A stretch of DNA of 64,000 bases from Acidiphilium sp. 37-60-79 (GTDB taxonomy: Bacteria; Pseudomonadota; Alphaproteobacteria; Acetobacterales; Acetobacteraceae). The notes beneath the pieces are model-generated. The model saw nothing but the letters and a program-made list of their open reading frames with translations. It did not search any database and was not told the DNA's origin. Within the stretch, counting starts at the first letter, position 1; each line of letters begins with the position of its first letter. The stretch covers positions 1-64,000 of the forward strand of contig NCBV01000006.1 of the NCBI GenBank assembly GCA_002279355.1, read 5' to 3'. A program made the position numbers and the translations under genes. Shown one piece after another: positions 44,679-52,152 of this stretch.

Positions 44679-46147
44679 CCGGCTGCTTCTTCGAGGGCCG
44701 CATGCCAGAGCCGGTCAAGCCGGTAATAGCTGAGTTTGTCGAGGAAGGCCGAGCGAACTGGCATAACTTTGTAGGCGCCGAATAACTTACCGTCCGTTGT
44801 TTCGCCTTGGACTTCGTATTTAAAAATAGTGTTCAGCAAGGGTGTCTCGTCTTCGGCACCGGCTATCTCCGCAAGCTGCACCAGACGGCGACTACCATCG
44901 CGCTGGCGCTCGACCTGGATGATCATGTGGACGGCAGAAACGATCTGCGCACGGACGGCTCGGAGCGTGAGGCCGACATTGGCCATTTGCACCATGTTTT
45001 CGATGCGGGCGATGGCATCACGCGGTGTGTTGGCGTGGACGGTGGACATTGAGCCATCATGGCCGGTGTTCATGGCCTGCAACATATCGAAGGCTTCGGG
45101 CCCGCGAACTTCGCCGACGATAATGCGATCAGGACGCATACGCAGCGCGTTACGCACCAAATCACGCTGATTGATTTCGCCCTTCCCTTCGAGGCTAGGC
45201 GGCCGCGTTTCAAGACGGACCACATGCGGCTGCAACAATTGCAGTTCAGCGGCGTCCTCGATCGTGACGACACGTTCGGTTGCATCAATGAAGCGGCTCA
45301 TAGCGTTGAGCATGGTGGTTTTGCCGGAGCCGGTGCCACCTGAGATGATGATATTAAGTCGGCAACGAGACGCGATTTGCAGGATTTTGGCAATTGGCTC
45401 GCTCATGGCGCCAAATTTGACGAGATCTTCGAGTTCGATCGAGCGTTTGGCAAATTTGCGAATTGACATACTTGCCCCATCGATGGCGAGCGGGGGCAGC
45501 ACGATATTGACGCGCGAGCCATCCTTCAGTCGCGCATCGACCATCGGGCTAGATTCATCGACGCGACGACCCACGGAGGCCGCGATGCGCTGACAGATAT
45601 TGGTTAGATGGGCGGAATCGCGAAACCGGACGGTGGTTTGCGCGAGTTGACCTTTGCGTTCGACAAACACCCGGTTGGGTCCATTTACCATGATGTCACT
45701 GATGGTCTCATCGTCCAACAAAGGCTGCAGCGGGCCAAGCCCGGTCATGTCATCGACCAGTTCGGAGGCCAACTGGGTTTGCTCGCGCGCATTGAGCTGG
45801 ATACGATTTTCGGTTGCTAGATCCGCGATCAGTTTTTCGATTTCTGGGCGCAGCCGCTGTGAGGATAACAAAGCGACCGCAGCGGCATCCATGCGGGCAA
45901 GACACAGATTGCGCAGTTCCGCAATTTCCGCGCGGGCGTCTTCATCGGCCTTGCGCGGTGCGGAAAACGCGGCCTGCGCCTCGGCGAAACCGCGAGCGGA
46001 TCCAACCGGCGCGGTTTGCTCGACTTCGGGCTGCGCCTCTTGAATTGGCCGCGGCGAGACCGGCTGCACCCCCGGTGCGACGGGATTGGTTGGCGCACTG
46101 CCAGGCGCGCGGCGACCAAAGCGCGGCGTGAGGATATCGCCGCTCAT
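44675..46147 (-). CDS. cpaF: pilus assembly ATPase TadA/CpaF
   Basis: A 490-residue hexameric secretion ATPase. Walker A ISGGTGSGKTTMLNAM, the Asp box ERVVTIEDAAEL, Walker B IIVGEVRGPEAFDM and the His box STVHANTPRDAIARIENM are all present. N-terminal 60 residues are Pro-rich and variable. It overlaps cpaE and tadB by four bases. TadA energises both extension and retraction of Flp pili in this family. Confidence 0.95.
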   Translation of the reverse strand: MSGDILTPRFGRRAPGSAPTNPVAPGVQPVSPRPIQEAQPEVEQTAPVGSARGFAEAQAAFSAPRKADEDARAEIAELRNLCLARMDAAAVALLSSQRLRPEIEKLIADLATENRIQLNAREQTQLASELVDDMTGLGPLQPLLDDETISDIMVNGPNRVFVERKGQLAQTTVRFRDSAHLTNICQRIAASVGRRVDESSPMVDARLKDGSRVNIVLPPLAIDGASMSIRKFAKRSIELEDLVKFGAMSEPIAKILQIASRCRLNIIISGGTGSGKTTMLNAMSRFIDATERVVTIEDAAELQLLQPHVVRLETRPPSLEGKGEINQRDLVRNALRMRPDRIIVGEVRGPEAFDMLQAMNTGHDGSMSTVHANTPRDAIARIENMVQMANVGLTLRAVRAQIVSAVHMIIQVERQRDGSRRLVQLAEIAGAEDETPLLNTIFKYEVQGETTDGKLFGAYKVMPVRSAFLDKLSYYRLDRLWHAALEEAAG

Positions 46148-47415
46148 GTTGCTGGGCTGGTCGAACGCCCGAGCAAGCGCAGGCCGGGCAAGGCAAAGCG
46201 CGGGCGGGCCGGTTGACTGATATCGGTTCGACTGACGCCCCCCAAGCCAACTTCGTGCGAAAGATCCAGGATGGCTTGGCGGAACGGCTTGAATTTCTCC
46301 ACCGCCGGTTTACCCATATTGCCGTGCTGGGTAAATTGCGGGCCGAATTCCTGGATGGTAATATCAACAGTAATACCCGCCTCAGCCTCGATCCGTTGCG
46401 GCGTAAGACCGACTTTGGGATCGAAACGATTGAGCACCATGGTCGGGCGTTGGGTTTGGAAAGGACCATTTGGGATGGAGACGACCCGCATCGCATCCCG
46501 CAGACCAGACAGGCTAGGATCGAACACCACCACCCGATGATGAGCGAGATCGAGCATGTCGAAATGGTTGAATAGGGCGACCGGCGGAATGTCAATGATC
46601 ACGAAATTATAGCGAAGGCGCAAGGTCTCAATCAGCCGTTGCGCAGCACCTGGGGCAGGTTCTGTGCGCACACCGAACTTTTCTTCGCTGGCCAGTAAGT
46701 GCAGGCGCCCGGATACCGCTTGGGCGGACCGCTCGATAAACAGGCTATCGATGCGATCCGGACGTTCGAGCGCCATTTTCAGACCTGAACCAACGGTGGT
46801 GCCAAGCATCATCGCCGCCGCGGCACCACGATGAAGGTCTGCTTCAATGAACACGGTGTGCCGGTTTGCGGAAACACCAAATTGCCATGCAAGATTGGCG
46901 GCAATGGTCGTGGCGCCGACCCCACCGCGCGCACCGACCACCGCGATTACCCGCCCTCCACGATCCGCCTCGACCGGGGCCGCCTGGCGCGAGATTAACG
47001 GACCAAAATAGCGACCAACCATTTCACGCGAGATTGGCTTGAAAATATATTCGGCGACACCGAGCCCTCGCGTGACTTGACGGTAGAAATCGACATCGAC
47101 AGCGTCGCCAATAACCAACACTTGAATGCCGGGTTCAACGACGTCGGCGAGGTGCGACAAAGCTTGCATCGGGGTCGGAACATCGGAAATATCGACGATC
47201 AACACGTCCGGCGATTCGGTTTGCGCCATGACCTCAGTTGCCGTGCGCACATCACCACGACGTAAATCAACCGATTCGTTGGAATACGCACTGAGAGCAT
47301 CACGCAGAACGGCGATTGATTGCGCATCGTTAGCGAAGCCGATAACGGACGCTCGCTTGCGCCGACCGAGCGGTTGATCCGCGATCATTGGACCACTTGC
47401 TGCATTGATACCCAT
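46144..47415 (-). CDS. cpaE: CpaE/TadZ pilus localisation ATPase
   Basis: A 423-residue protein with an N-terminal receiver-like domain (about 25-140; no complete phosphoacceptor set obvious) and a C-terminal MinD/ParA-type ATPase domain. The P-loop reads GARGGVGATTIAANLAW: the lysines of a true deviant Walker A are replaced, as usual for CpaE/TadZ, so ATP turnover may be low. It directs the pilus machine to its site. Frame starts at 47421, but the second ATG at 47415 has the proper spacing to GAGG. Confidence 0.92.
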   Translation of the reverse strand: MGINAASGPMIADQPLGRRKRASVIGFANDAQSIAVLRDALSAYSNESVDLRRGDVRTATEVMAQTESPDVLIVDISDVPTPMQALSHLADVVEPGIQVLVIGDAVDVDFYRQVTRGLGVAEYIFKPISREMVGRYFGPLISRQAAPVEADRGGRVIAVVGARGGVGATTIAANLAWQFGVSANRHTVFIEADLHRGAAAAMMLGTTVGSGLKMALERPDRIDSLFIERSAQAVSGRLHLLASEEKFGVRTEPAPGAAQRLIETLRLRYNFVIIDIPPVALFNHFDMLDLAHHRVVVFDPSLSGLRDAMRVVSIPNGPFQTQRPTMVLNRFDPKVGLTPQRIEAEAGITVDITIQEFGPQFTQHGNMGKPAVEKFKPFRQAILDLSHEVGLGGVSRTDISQPARPRFALPGLRLLGRSTSPAT

Positions 47416-47523
47416 CGTCATGTTCCTCTTCAGAGCAACTTATAGCATATCCTAGCCAAACCAGTATCTGTCATTTTAAGCGCCATGTCTTGTTTTTTTG
47501 TTGATATCTTATCCGCGAACACC

Positions 47524-47934
47524 CTAGTAGCCGGAACCACCGCCGGCACCACCAGAACCGCCAGATGTGCCGCCCATACCACCACCGGCACCACCACCCG
47601 CACCACCAGCGGTACCACCGCCAGCACCACCAGCACCTCCACCACCGGCAGAACCACCTCCGCCGCCGGAGCCTGAGTCTTTTTCGATTTTTGAGATCGC
47701 CCCGACAGCTATTGTGCCTGTCAGTGTTGGCGAACTTTGCCCGGAAACCATGTCAGACGGATTTTGCAACTCGACCGCGATATTGTGGTTGATGGCGTTA
47801 TTTTCATGCCATGTGCCAGTCCGCTGATACGGATCGAACTGCGAGCAACCGGCCAACGCCACGGTAGCGCCGAGCAAGGCCGCTATGATCGAAGCCGCAC
47901 GAAACGGGCGGGAGAACTTCATGTTGGATTTCAT
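47524..47934 (-). CDS. CpaD-like lipoprotein with polyglycine tail
   Basis: A 136-residue lipoprotein: signal peptide ending in ALAGC, then GTWHENNAINHNIAVELQNPSDMVSGQ, which resembles the conserved part of CpaD (W...N..N...V..P.D...G). After about residue 87 the protein is a low-complexity Gly/Ala/Ser tail and lacks the rest of CpaD (normally around 200 residues). Located at the normal cpaD position between secretin and cpaE, starting in the ATGA overlap of cpaC. It may be a shortened CpaD or a diverged replacement. Confidence 0.7.
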   Translation of the reverse strand: MKSNMKFSRPFRAASIIAALLGATVALAGCSQFDPYQRTGTWHENNAINHNIAVELQNPSDMVSGQSSPTLTGTIAVGAISKIEKDSGSGGGGGSAGGGGAGGAGGGTAGGAGGGAGGGMGGTSGGSGGAGGGSGY

Positions 47935-49718
47935 CGCACCATAAACCCTGCTTGACCGGGAATCGTCGCGTGAACGGCCGTAGACCCGTTATTTTGCAGC
48001 AGCAGAAAGCGCTGCAACTGATTGGGGTTCCGAAAGCCGTCATTCGGCGTGGCAAGCTGGCCGGAATTATTCACCGGCTTGACCACGTATGGCGTTACCA
48101 AAATGACCAGCTCCTCCTGCTGCCGACTATAGTTATCCGTGCGGAAGGCTCCGCCTAACACGGGGATTTGGCCAAGACCAGGCACGGAAGTGTCCGTCTG
48201 ATTACTGGTGTTATACAATAAGCCTGCAATCGCAAACGTTTGCCCGCTCCCGAGCACGACCGTCGTTGACGCCGATTGTTCAGTAAGGGAGGGAACAACC
48301 AGCGATTCGCCTGCGACCGCGATCTGGAATGCATTTTGGGTGCTTGGGGAACTGACGGTTGGATTCACTGTCAGAACGATACTGCCATTGTTCAGCACCA
48401 CCGGCTTGAACGATAGCTGCACCCCGTAATTTTGGTATTGCACTGAGATTTGGCCGTTTTGACCCGGAACAGGGACCGGAAACGAACCACCATCGATGAA
48501 GCTGGCGGTTTGACCGGACAAGGCCGTGAGGGTCGGCTCGGCAAGAATATGCGCCAGATTATCCGTGTTCAGCGCGTTCAATACGGCATCGATCGGGACT
48601 GTGCCGGATGGAAATTCTAAATTATAGGCCCCAGCGGCTGGGGCCGCACCCGCCGTTGAACTGATCAGATTGCCGACGGTAGAGAAGCCAAACAGAAATT
48701 TACCGATCGCCACACCGCTTCCAAGACTCTGCCAATTAATGCCAAGCTGTTGCGTGATTGTGCGCGACATCGACGCGATACGCACCTTCACCAACACTTG
48801 CTGTGGCTGATTGACGTTAGTGAGGTTCAGCACCTTACCTTTTTTGCCCGCAACAAGCTGCGCGTGCTTCATGATGGCGAAGTCTTGAGCCGGTGTATTG
48901 ACGTTCCCAGACACCACCACACCGCCCTTTTCGGTGGTGATATGCACATCGCTGCTCGGCGCTTCCTGGCGAGCGGCGGATTTGATGCGGACAGCCGGAT
49001 AGGGTGACGGTGTCACGCTGACTTGATAATGGGCGATTAAATTTCCGTGCGCATCGGTCGCCACCATGGTGGTTAGACCGGCGGACTTGCCAAAAATGAA
49101 TAATTTAGTCGGGCTGGCCGGACGCACCGCGATGATTTTTGGGTCTGCAACAAAGACGTTTGCCACTGAGGCAGGAACGATGATCAGCCGACCATTGCCC
49201 GTTGTCAGGCCAATGCTGCCGATCGTCGGGTGGGGTGGTTTGACATTTTTCTGATGGAGCGCGGCCCCAGAACCGGATTCAGCCGGCGCAACATAGTTCG
49301 GTGAAAGCGATCCCGATGAGGGATTTGACGCGGGACCCGACGCAGGGCCCGCTCCTGGCGAGTTCGGCACGTGCGGCAGCAGAGGCTGAGGTTGGGACGC
49401 AGCAAGATGAACCGGTGGCGCGGCTGGAGCCAGCGGCGCAATTGGCATTCGGTTGACGGGAATGACACCATCGACGGGATCAGGCGTCGGCGCAACAGGC
49501 TGAACATATTGGGCAATCTGTGGCTTGGCATATTGCGCCATCAACACATGAGCGGGGGCGGAGAGCGGCACATTGGCGATCTGAGGGCCATTGGCCGCTT
49601 GGATGGCAGAACCAGGCGGTGGCGGCGCGGGCGCGTTGACCGAGAGGGTTTCGGGAGGCGCAACAGCGAGCACCAGAGCCAGAGCGCTCACGGAACGCAG
49701 GAGGGTTATCGGGCGCAT
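47931..49718 (-). CDS. cpaC: pilus secretin CpaC/RcpA
   Basis: A 595-residue outer-membrane secretin. A signal peptide (LLRSVSALALVLAVAPPE) is followed by a Pro-rich, low-complexity segment to about residue 160, then T2SS N/BON-like domains (LIIVPASVANVFVADPKIIAVRP; ARQEAPSSDVHITTEKGGVVVSG) and the secretin core (VLVKVRIASMSRTITQQLGINW ... VPGLGQIPVLGGAFRTDNYS, EELVILVTPYVV). The Pro-rich insert is longer than usual. It overlaps cpaB and the cpaD-like gene by start/stop overlaps. Confidence 0.93.
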   Translation of the reverse strand: MRPITLLRSVSALALVLAVAPPETLSVNAPAPPPPGSAIQAANGPQIANVPLSAPAHVLMAQYAKPQIAQYVQPVAPTPDPVDGVIPVNRMPIAPLAPAAPPVHLAASQPQPLLPHVPNSPGAGPASGPASNPSSGSLSPNYVAPAESGSGAALHQKNVKPPHPTIGSIGLTTGNGRLIIVPASVANVFVADPKIIAVRPASPTKLFIFGKSAGLTTMVATDAHGNLIAHYQVSVTPSPYPAVRIKSAARQEAPSSDVHITTEKGGVVVSGNVNTPAQDFAIMKHAQLVAGKKGKVLNLTNVNQPQQVLVKVRIASMSRTITQQLGINWQSLGSGVAIGKFLFGFSTVGNLISSTAGAAPAAGAYNLEFPSGTVPIDAVLNALNTDNLAHILAEPTLTALSGQTASFIDGGSFPVPVPGQNGQISVQYQNYGVQLSFKPVVLNNGSIVLTVNPTVSSPSTQNAFQIAVAGESLVVPSLTEQSASTTVVLGSGQTFAIAGLLYNTSNQTDTSVPGLGQIPVLGGAFRTDNYSRQQEELVILVTPYVVKPVNNSGQLATPNDGFRNPNQLQRFLLLQNNGSTAVHATIPGQAGFMVR

Positions 49719-50560
49719 CAGAATTTGAAATCCTGGCCGTTGGAACTTCCCTCGAACACTTTCATGGTGGTCACCCTGTTCTGATTTGGATTGGTATCAT
49801 TGAGCGCTGGCGAGACAGCATTGGCCCAGATAGGCTCAACAGGTTGCGATCCGGTTACTTTTTTCCCGGGCTCGGCAGAATGGACCAGCAAGGAGAGTGG
49901 GCCGAGTTTTTCGGCGATCGCGAGATGCTCGGCTTCAATCGACGACACTTCGAGGGTAACCGTTGTCGCTTGCAGATTTTGTTGCCCCGGCGCGGTTTGA
50001 ACGCCGCCTTGCACAATACGTTGTCCGGTAGCTATGACTTGCACATCGGAGAGCACGATTTCCGCCGCGAGTTGATGGCCCGCAGGCAATTGTGGGGCGT
50101 TGAGCGATTGGGTGAGAATAACATCAACATGATCACCGGGCCAGATCAGCCCAGCGGAATCGCTGATGGCGTCAACGCCGATGGTGATGGCGCGCATTCC
50201 CGGCTTTAACACAGCGGCAAGAAAGCCGTGATCGCCCGGGCGAATGACATTGCTGACATCAATCGGCGCGCCCGGAGCAATCGGGTGGCGCACCATGGCG
50301 CCGATCAGCGAAGCGCGGCCTTGCGGTGTGTCGAGAATTGCATCTTTCGGCAAGGTATTCTTGACGACCGGTTGTGCGCCGATCTCGCCGGGTTGGATCA
50401 GAGTGCCGGCCGGGAGAGCAGCCGCGGCGACCAAAACTTTTGTCGTGGGCTGCGCCGCCGCAACGGGCTTGGGGTGCGGCCGCAACAGGTCGATCCCCAG
50501 CAAAAGCAGGGCAATAACCGCAAGCCCCATGACGCCGAGGACAATGTAGCGATAAACCAT
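49718..50560 (-). CDS. cpaB: pilus assembly protein CpaB/RcpC
   Basis: A 280-residue protein with one N-terminal transmembrane helix (YIVLGVMGLAVIALLLLGIDLL) and an SAF domain from about residue 40 (VLVAAAALPAGTLIQPGEI). The start at 50560 has GGAG seven bases upstream and begins the helix directly; the frame runs open to 50596. One base separates it from the stop of cpaA. CpaB works with the secretin across the periplasm. Confidence 0.93.
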   Translation of the reverse strand: MVYRYIVLGVMGLAVIALLLLGIDLLRPHPKPVAAAQPTTKVLVAAAALPAGTLIQPGEIGAQPVVKNTLPKDAILDTPQGRASLIGAMVRHPIAPGAPIDVSNVIRPGDHGFLAAVLKPGMRAITIGVDAISDSAGLIWPGDHVDVILTQSLNAPQLPAGHQLAAEIVLSDVQVIATGQRIVQGGVQTAPGQQNLQATTVTLEVSSIEAEHLAIAEKLGPLSLLVHSAEPGKKVTGSQPVEPIWANAVSPALNDTNPNQNRVTTMKVFEGSSNGQDFKF

Positions 50561-50561
50561 T

Positions 50562-51110
50562 TTACACTCCGACGCGGTTGAGCATTGGCTCGGCAAGGAT
50601 CAGAAAGCCGCCTGCGGCAATGGCCATAGCGTATGGTAGAGGACCGCGATGCGAAATACGCCAAGCCTCGGCCCGCAACACCCGAACGGGCAAGGAACCT
50701 TGGCGGACGCCAGCAAAGGATGGTTGCGGAATGATCATACGCAATCCTAGGTAGACGATCGCGAGCAATCCGCCAAGTACGAAAACACTGAGAATAAAGC
50801 CAATTTGGTCCGGGACGGTGGGGGGCAACACGAGCGCCATGGCGGTCCAGAGCTTAACATCGCCGCCGCCAACCACGCCCAGCAGCCAGAGCGGCAGGAG
50901 ACACACAAAACTTGCCAATGCGATAGCGAAACCAACCAACATATTGTGTTCAATCGCGCGAATGCCGGCGCCAAGAAATAAAATTATAACCGAGACCATG
51001 TTGGGCACAGTGCGCGCAGCAAAATCATGCAAAGCTGCATAGACAAGCAGACCGATGACGATCAGGGTCAAGACATCGACCAGAAATGGTGCCGTCAGCA
51101 ACGTCGCCAC
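50562..51110 (-). CDS. cpaA: prepilin peptidase CpaA/TadV
   Basis: A 182-residue aspartic protease of the A24 family with about six helices. The first catalytic Asp lies in LHDFAARTVPNMV and the second in GGGDVKLWTAMAL (GxGD motif). It cleaves the leader of Flp pilins after Gly. It is separated from the pilin gene by 309 bp and starts the main biogenesis operon. Confidence 0.92.
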   Translation of the reverse strand: MATLLTAPFLVDVLTLIVIGLLVYAALHDFAARTVPNMVSVIILFLGAGIRAIEHNMLVGFAIALASFVCLLPLWLLGVVGGGDVKLWTAMALVLPPTVPDQIGFILSVFVLGGLLAIVYLGLRMIIPQPSFAGVRQGSLPVRVLRAEAWRISHRGPLPYAMAIAAGGFLILAEPMLNRVGV

Positions 51111-51419
51111 AGATTAAAGCTCCCAGACAGGCCGCGTCATTCGCGACCCCAATTTTTCAGACCACTGACTTATCACAGTTTTTTGTGAGTGTCGCGAATT
51201 TTTTTGATATGATTGCGATGGTTTTACGCAGACGATCCCATAAATGGGTCATCGAAAACTCGATACCGGTTTCATCAAGCGTATTTTTACTGATTAGAAA
51301 TGGCGCGGACCCTGACGCCTCCGCAATGGAAATTATAAATAAGCGCTCAAATATATTAGTGGCAGGGCAGAGCGATTCCCCTGCCCGGATTCCCGGACAA
51401 GGAGATCAATTTTTAGAGA
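51111..51419. other. AT-rich spacer between flp and cpaA
   Basis: No credible gene. GGCAGGG (51361-51367) pairs with CCCTGCC (51379-51385), a possible attenuating hairpin after the pilin gene. ATTCGCGAC (51138-51146) and GTCGCGAAT (51191-51199) form an inverted pair 44 bp apart, and TCACA-N6-TGTGA lies between them. This is probably the cpaA operon promoter and a regulator site, but the protein is unknown. Confidence 0.5.
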
Positions 51420-51581
51420 TTAGGCAGTGCCAAGTTGGGTATTAACAGCGCCGAACACGCCTTTCAGGCTACCACCAACGGCGGTCAAGATGCCGATGAT
51501 CGCAACAGCGATCAGGGCGGCGATGAGGCCGTATTCGATCGCGGTGACACCGCGCTGGTCGTTCCAAAGTTTGGTCAACAT
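51420..51581 (-). CDS. flp: Flp-type pilin
   Basis: A 53-residue class IVb pilin. The short leader ends in QRG, then VTAIEYGLIAALIAVAIIGI: Glu at +5 and Tyr at +6, as all Flp pilins have. Prepilin peptidase CpaA should cut after the Gly, leaving a 42-residue mature pilin. AAGGAA precedes the ATG. A promoter at 51743-51770 lies upstream, giving a leader of about 150 bases. Likely the main pilus subunit. Confidence 0.95.
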   Translation of the reverse strand: MLTKLWNDQRGVTAIEYGLIAALIAVAIIGILTAVGGSLKGVFGAVNTQLGTA

Positions 51582-51904
51582 ATCAATTCCTTTCGAGTAA
51601 GAGGGCGGCTTTAGCTGGGCCGGTTACGCTGAACGAGTGAGCTAGAACAAAGCGAATGCTCGCGAAAATTTGGAAATCGACGGATCATATTCCCTCGCCA
51701 AATTGCCAAATCTTCATGAACGCGCCACTGTCCATACAGGTTAATATACATGATCCTGAACAATCGTCAATGTTTAGTTGAAACGGCCCAACCGAAGCTC
51801 ACAAATTAAGGCAATCTCCGAAAAATGAGGATTTTTTCACAAATAGATTTTCCTCTACCGTGAGGGCGTGACACGAAAATCGGGCTGATAAGAATGTGAC
51901 TCGA
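51582..51904. other. non-coding region upstream of flp
   Basis: About 320 bp between the two pilin genes, AT-rich, with no credible frame. It contains the flp promoter (51743-51770) and a long 5' leader. Nothing else identified. Confidence 0.6.
51743..51770 (-). promoter_or_regulatory. probable sigma-70-type promoter of flp
   Basis: On the minus strand TTGACG (51765-51770) and TATATT (51743-51748) are 16 bp apart, the best promoter match around the locus. The predicted start is about 155 bases before the pilin ATG. Confidence 0.65.
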
Positions 51905-52111
51905 CTAAGATGCCGACGAAAACCCATTATTTACATGCGTGAATATCGTGGTGAGTTGGCCACCGACAGCGAAGACGGCTCCAACAATGGGTATGGCAAT
52001 CAGCAAAGCGATCAGCGCATATTCAATGGCGGTTACACCGCGATCCGAGTTTCGCAGAAGCTCGCTGATCCGCAGCCTAAATCGTGAGGCAACAAGGATA
52101 TATTTATACAT
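51905..52111 (-). CDS. second Flp-type pilin
   Basis: A 68-residue Flp-family pilin: longer leader (25 residues, basic) ending in NSDRG, then VTAIEYALIALLIAIPIVGAV, again with Glu +5. It differs from the pilin at 51420 in leader length and C-terminal tail, so it may be a minor subunit or a differently regulated copy. A 5' region of about 40 bp joins it to the GT-C-like gene upstream on the same strand. Confidence 0.9.
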   Translation of the reverse strand: MYKYILVASRFRLRISELLRNSDRGVTAIEYALIALLIAIPIVGAVFAVGGQLTTIFTHVNNGFSSAS

Positions 52112-52152
52112 GAACTTTAAGTAATAGATTTAGCACGAGTTGGCAAGGAAAA

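Noticed and set aside
47530-47670. CRISPR-like or minisatellite array of CCACCACCGG units
   Set aside because: It is the Gly-codon tail of the CpaD-like protein; irregular unit length and no spacers.
51171-51187. CRP/FNR-type site
   Set aside because: The arms are TCACA-N6-TGTGA, the reverse order of the CRP consensus, so it would not fit that regulator.
51086-51445. 119-codon plus-strand frame between cpaA and flp
   Set aside because: AT-rich composition with no ribosome site or domain; it overlaps the start of cpaA and the end of flp. Treated as non-coding.
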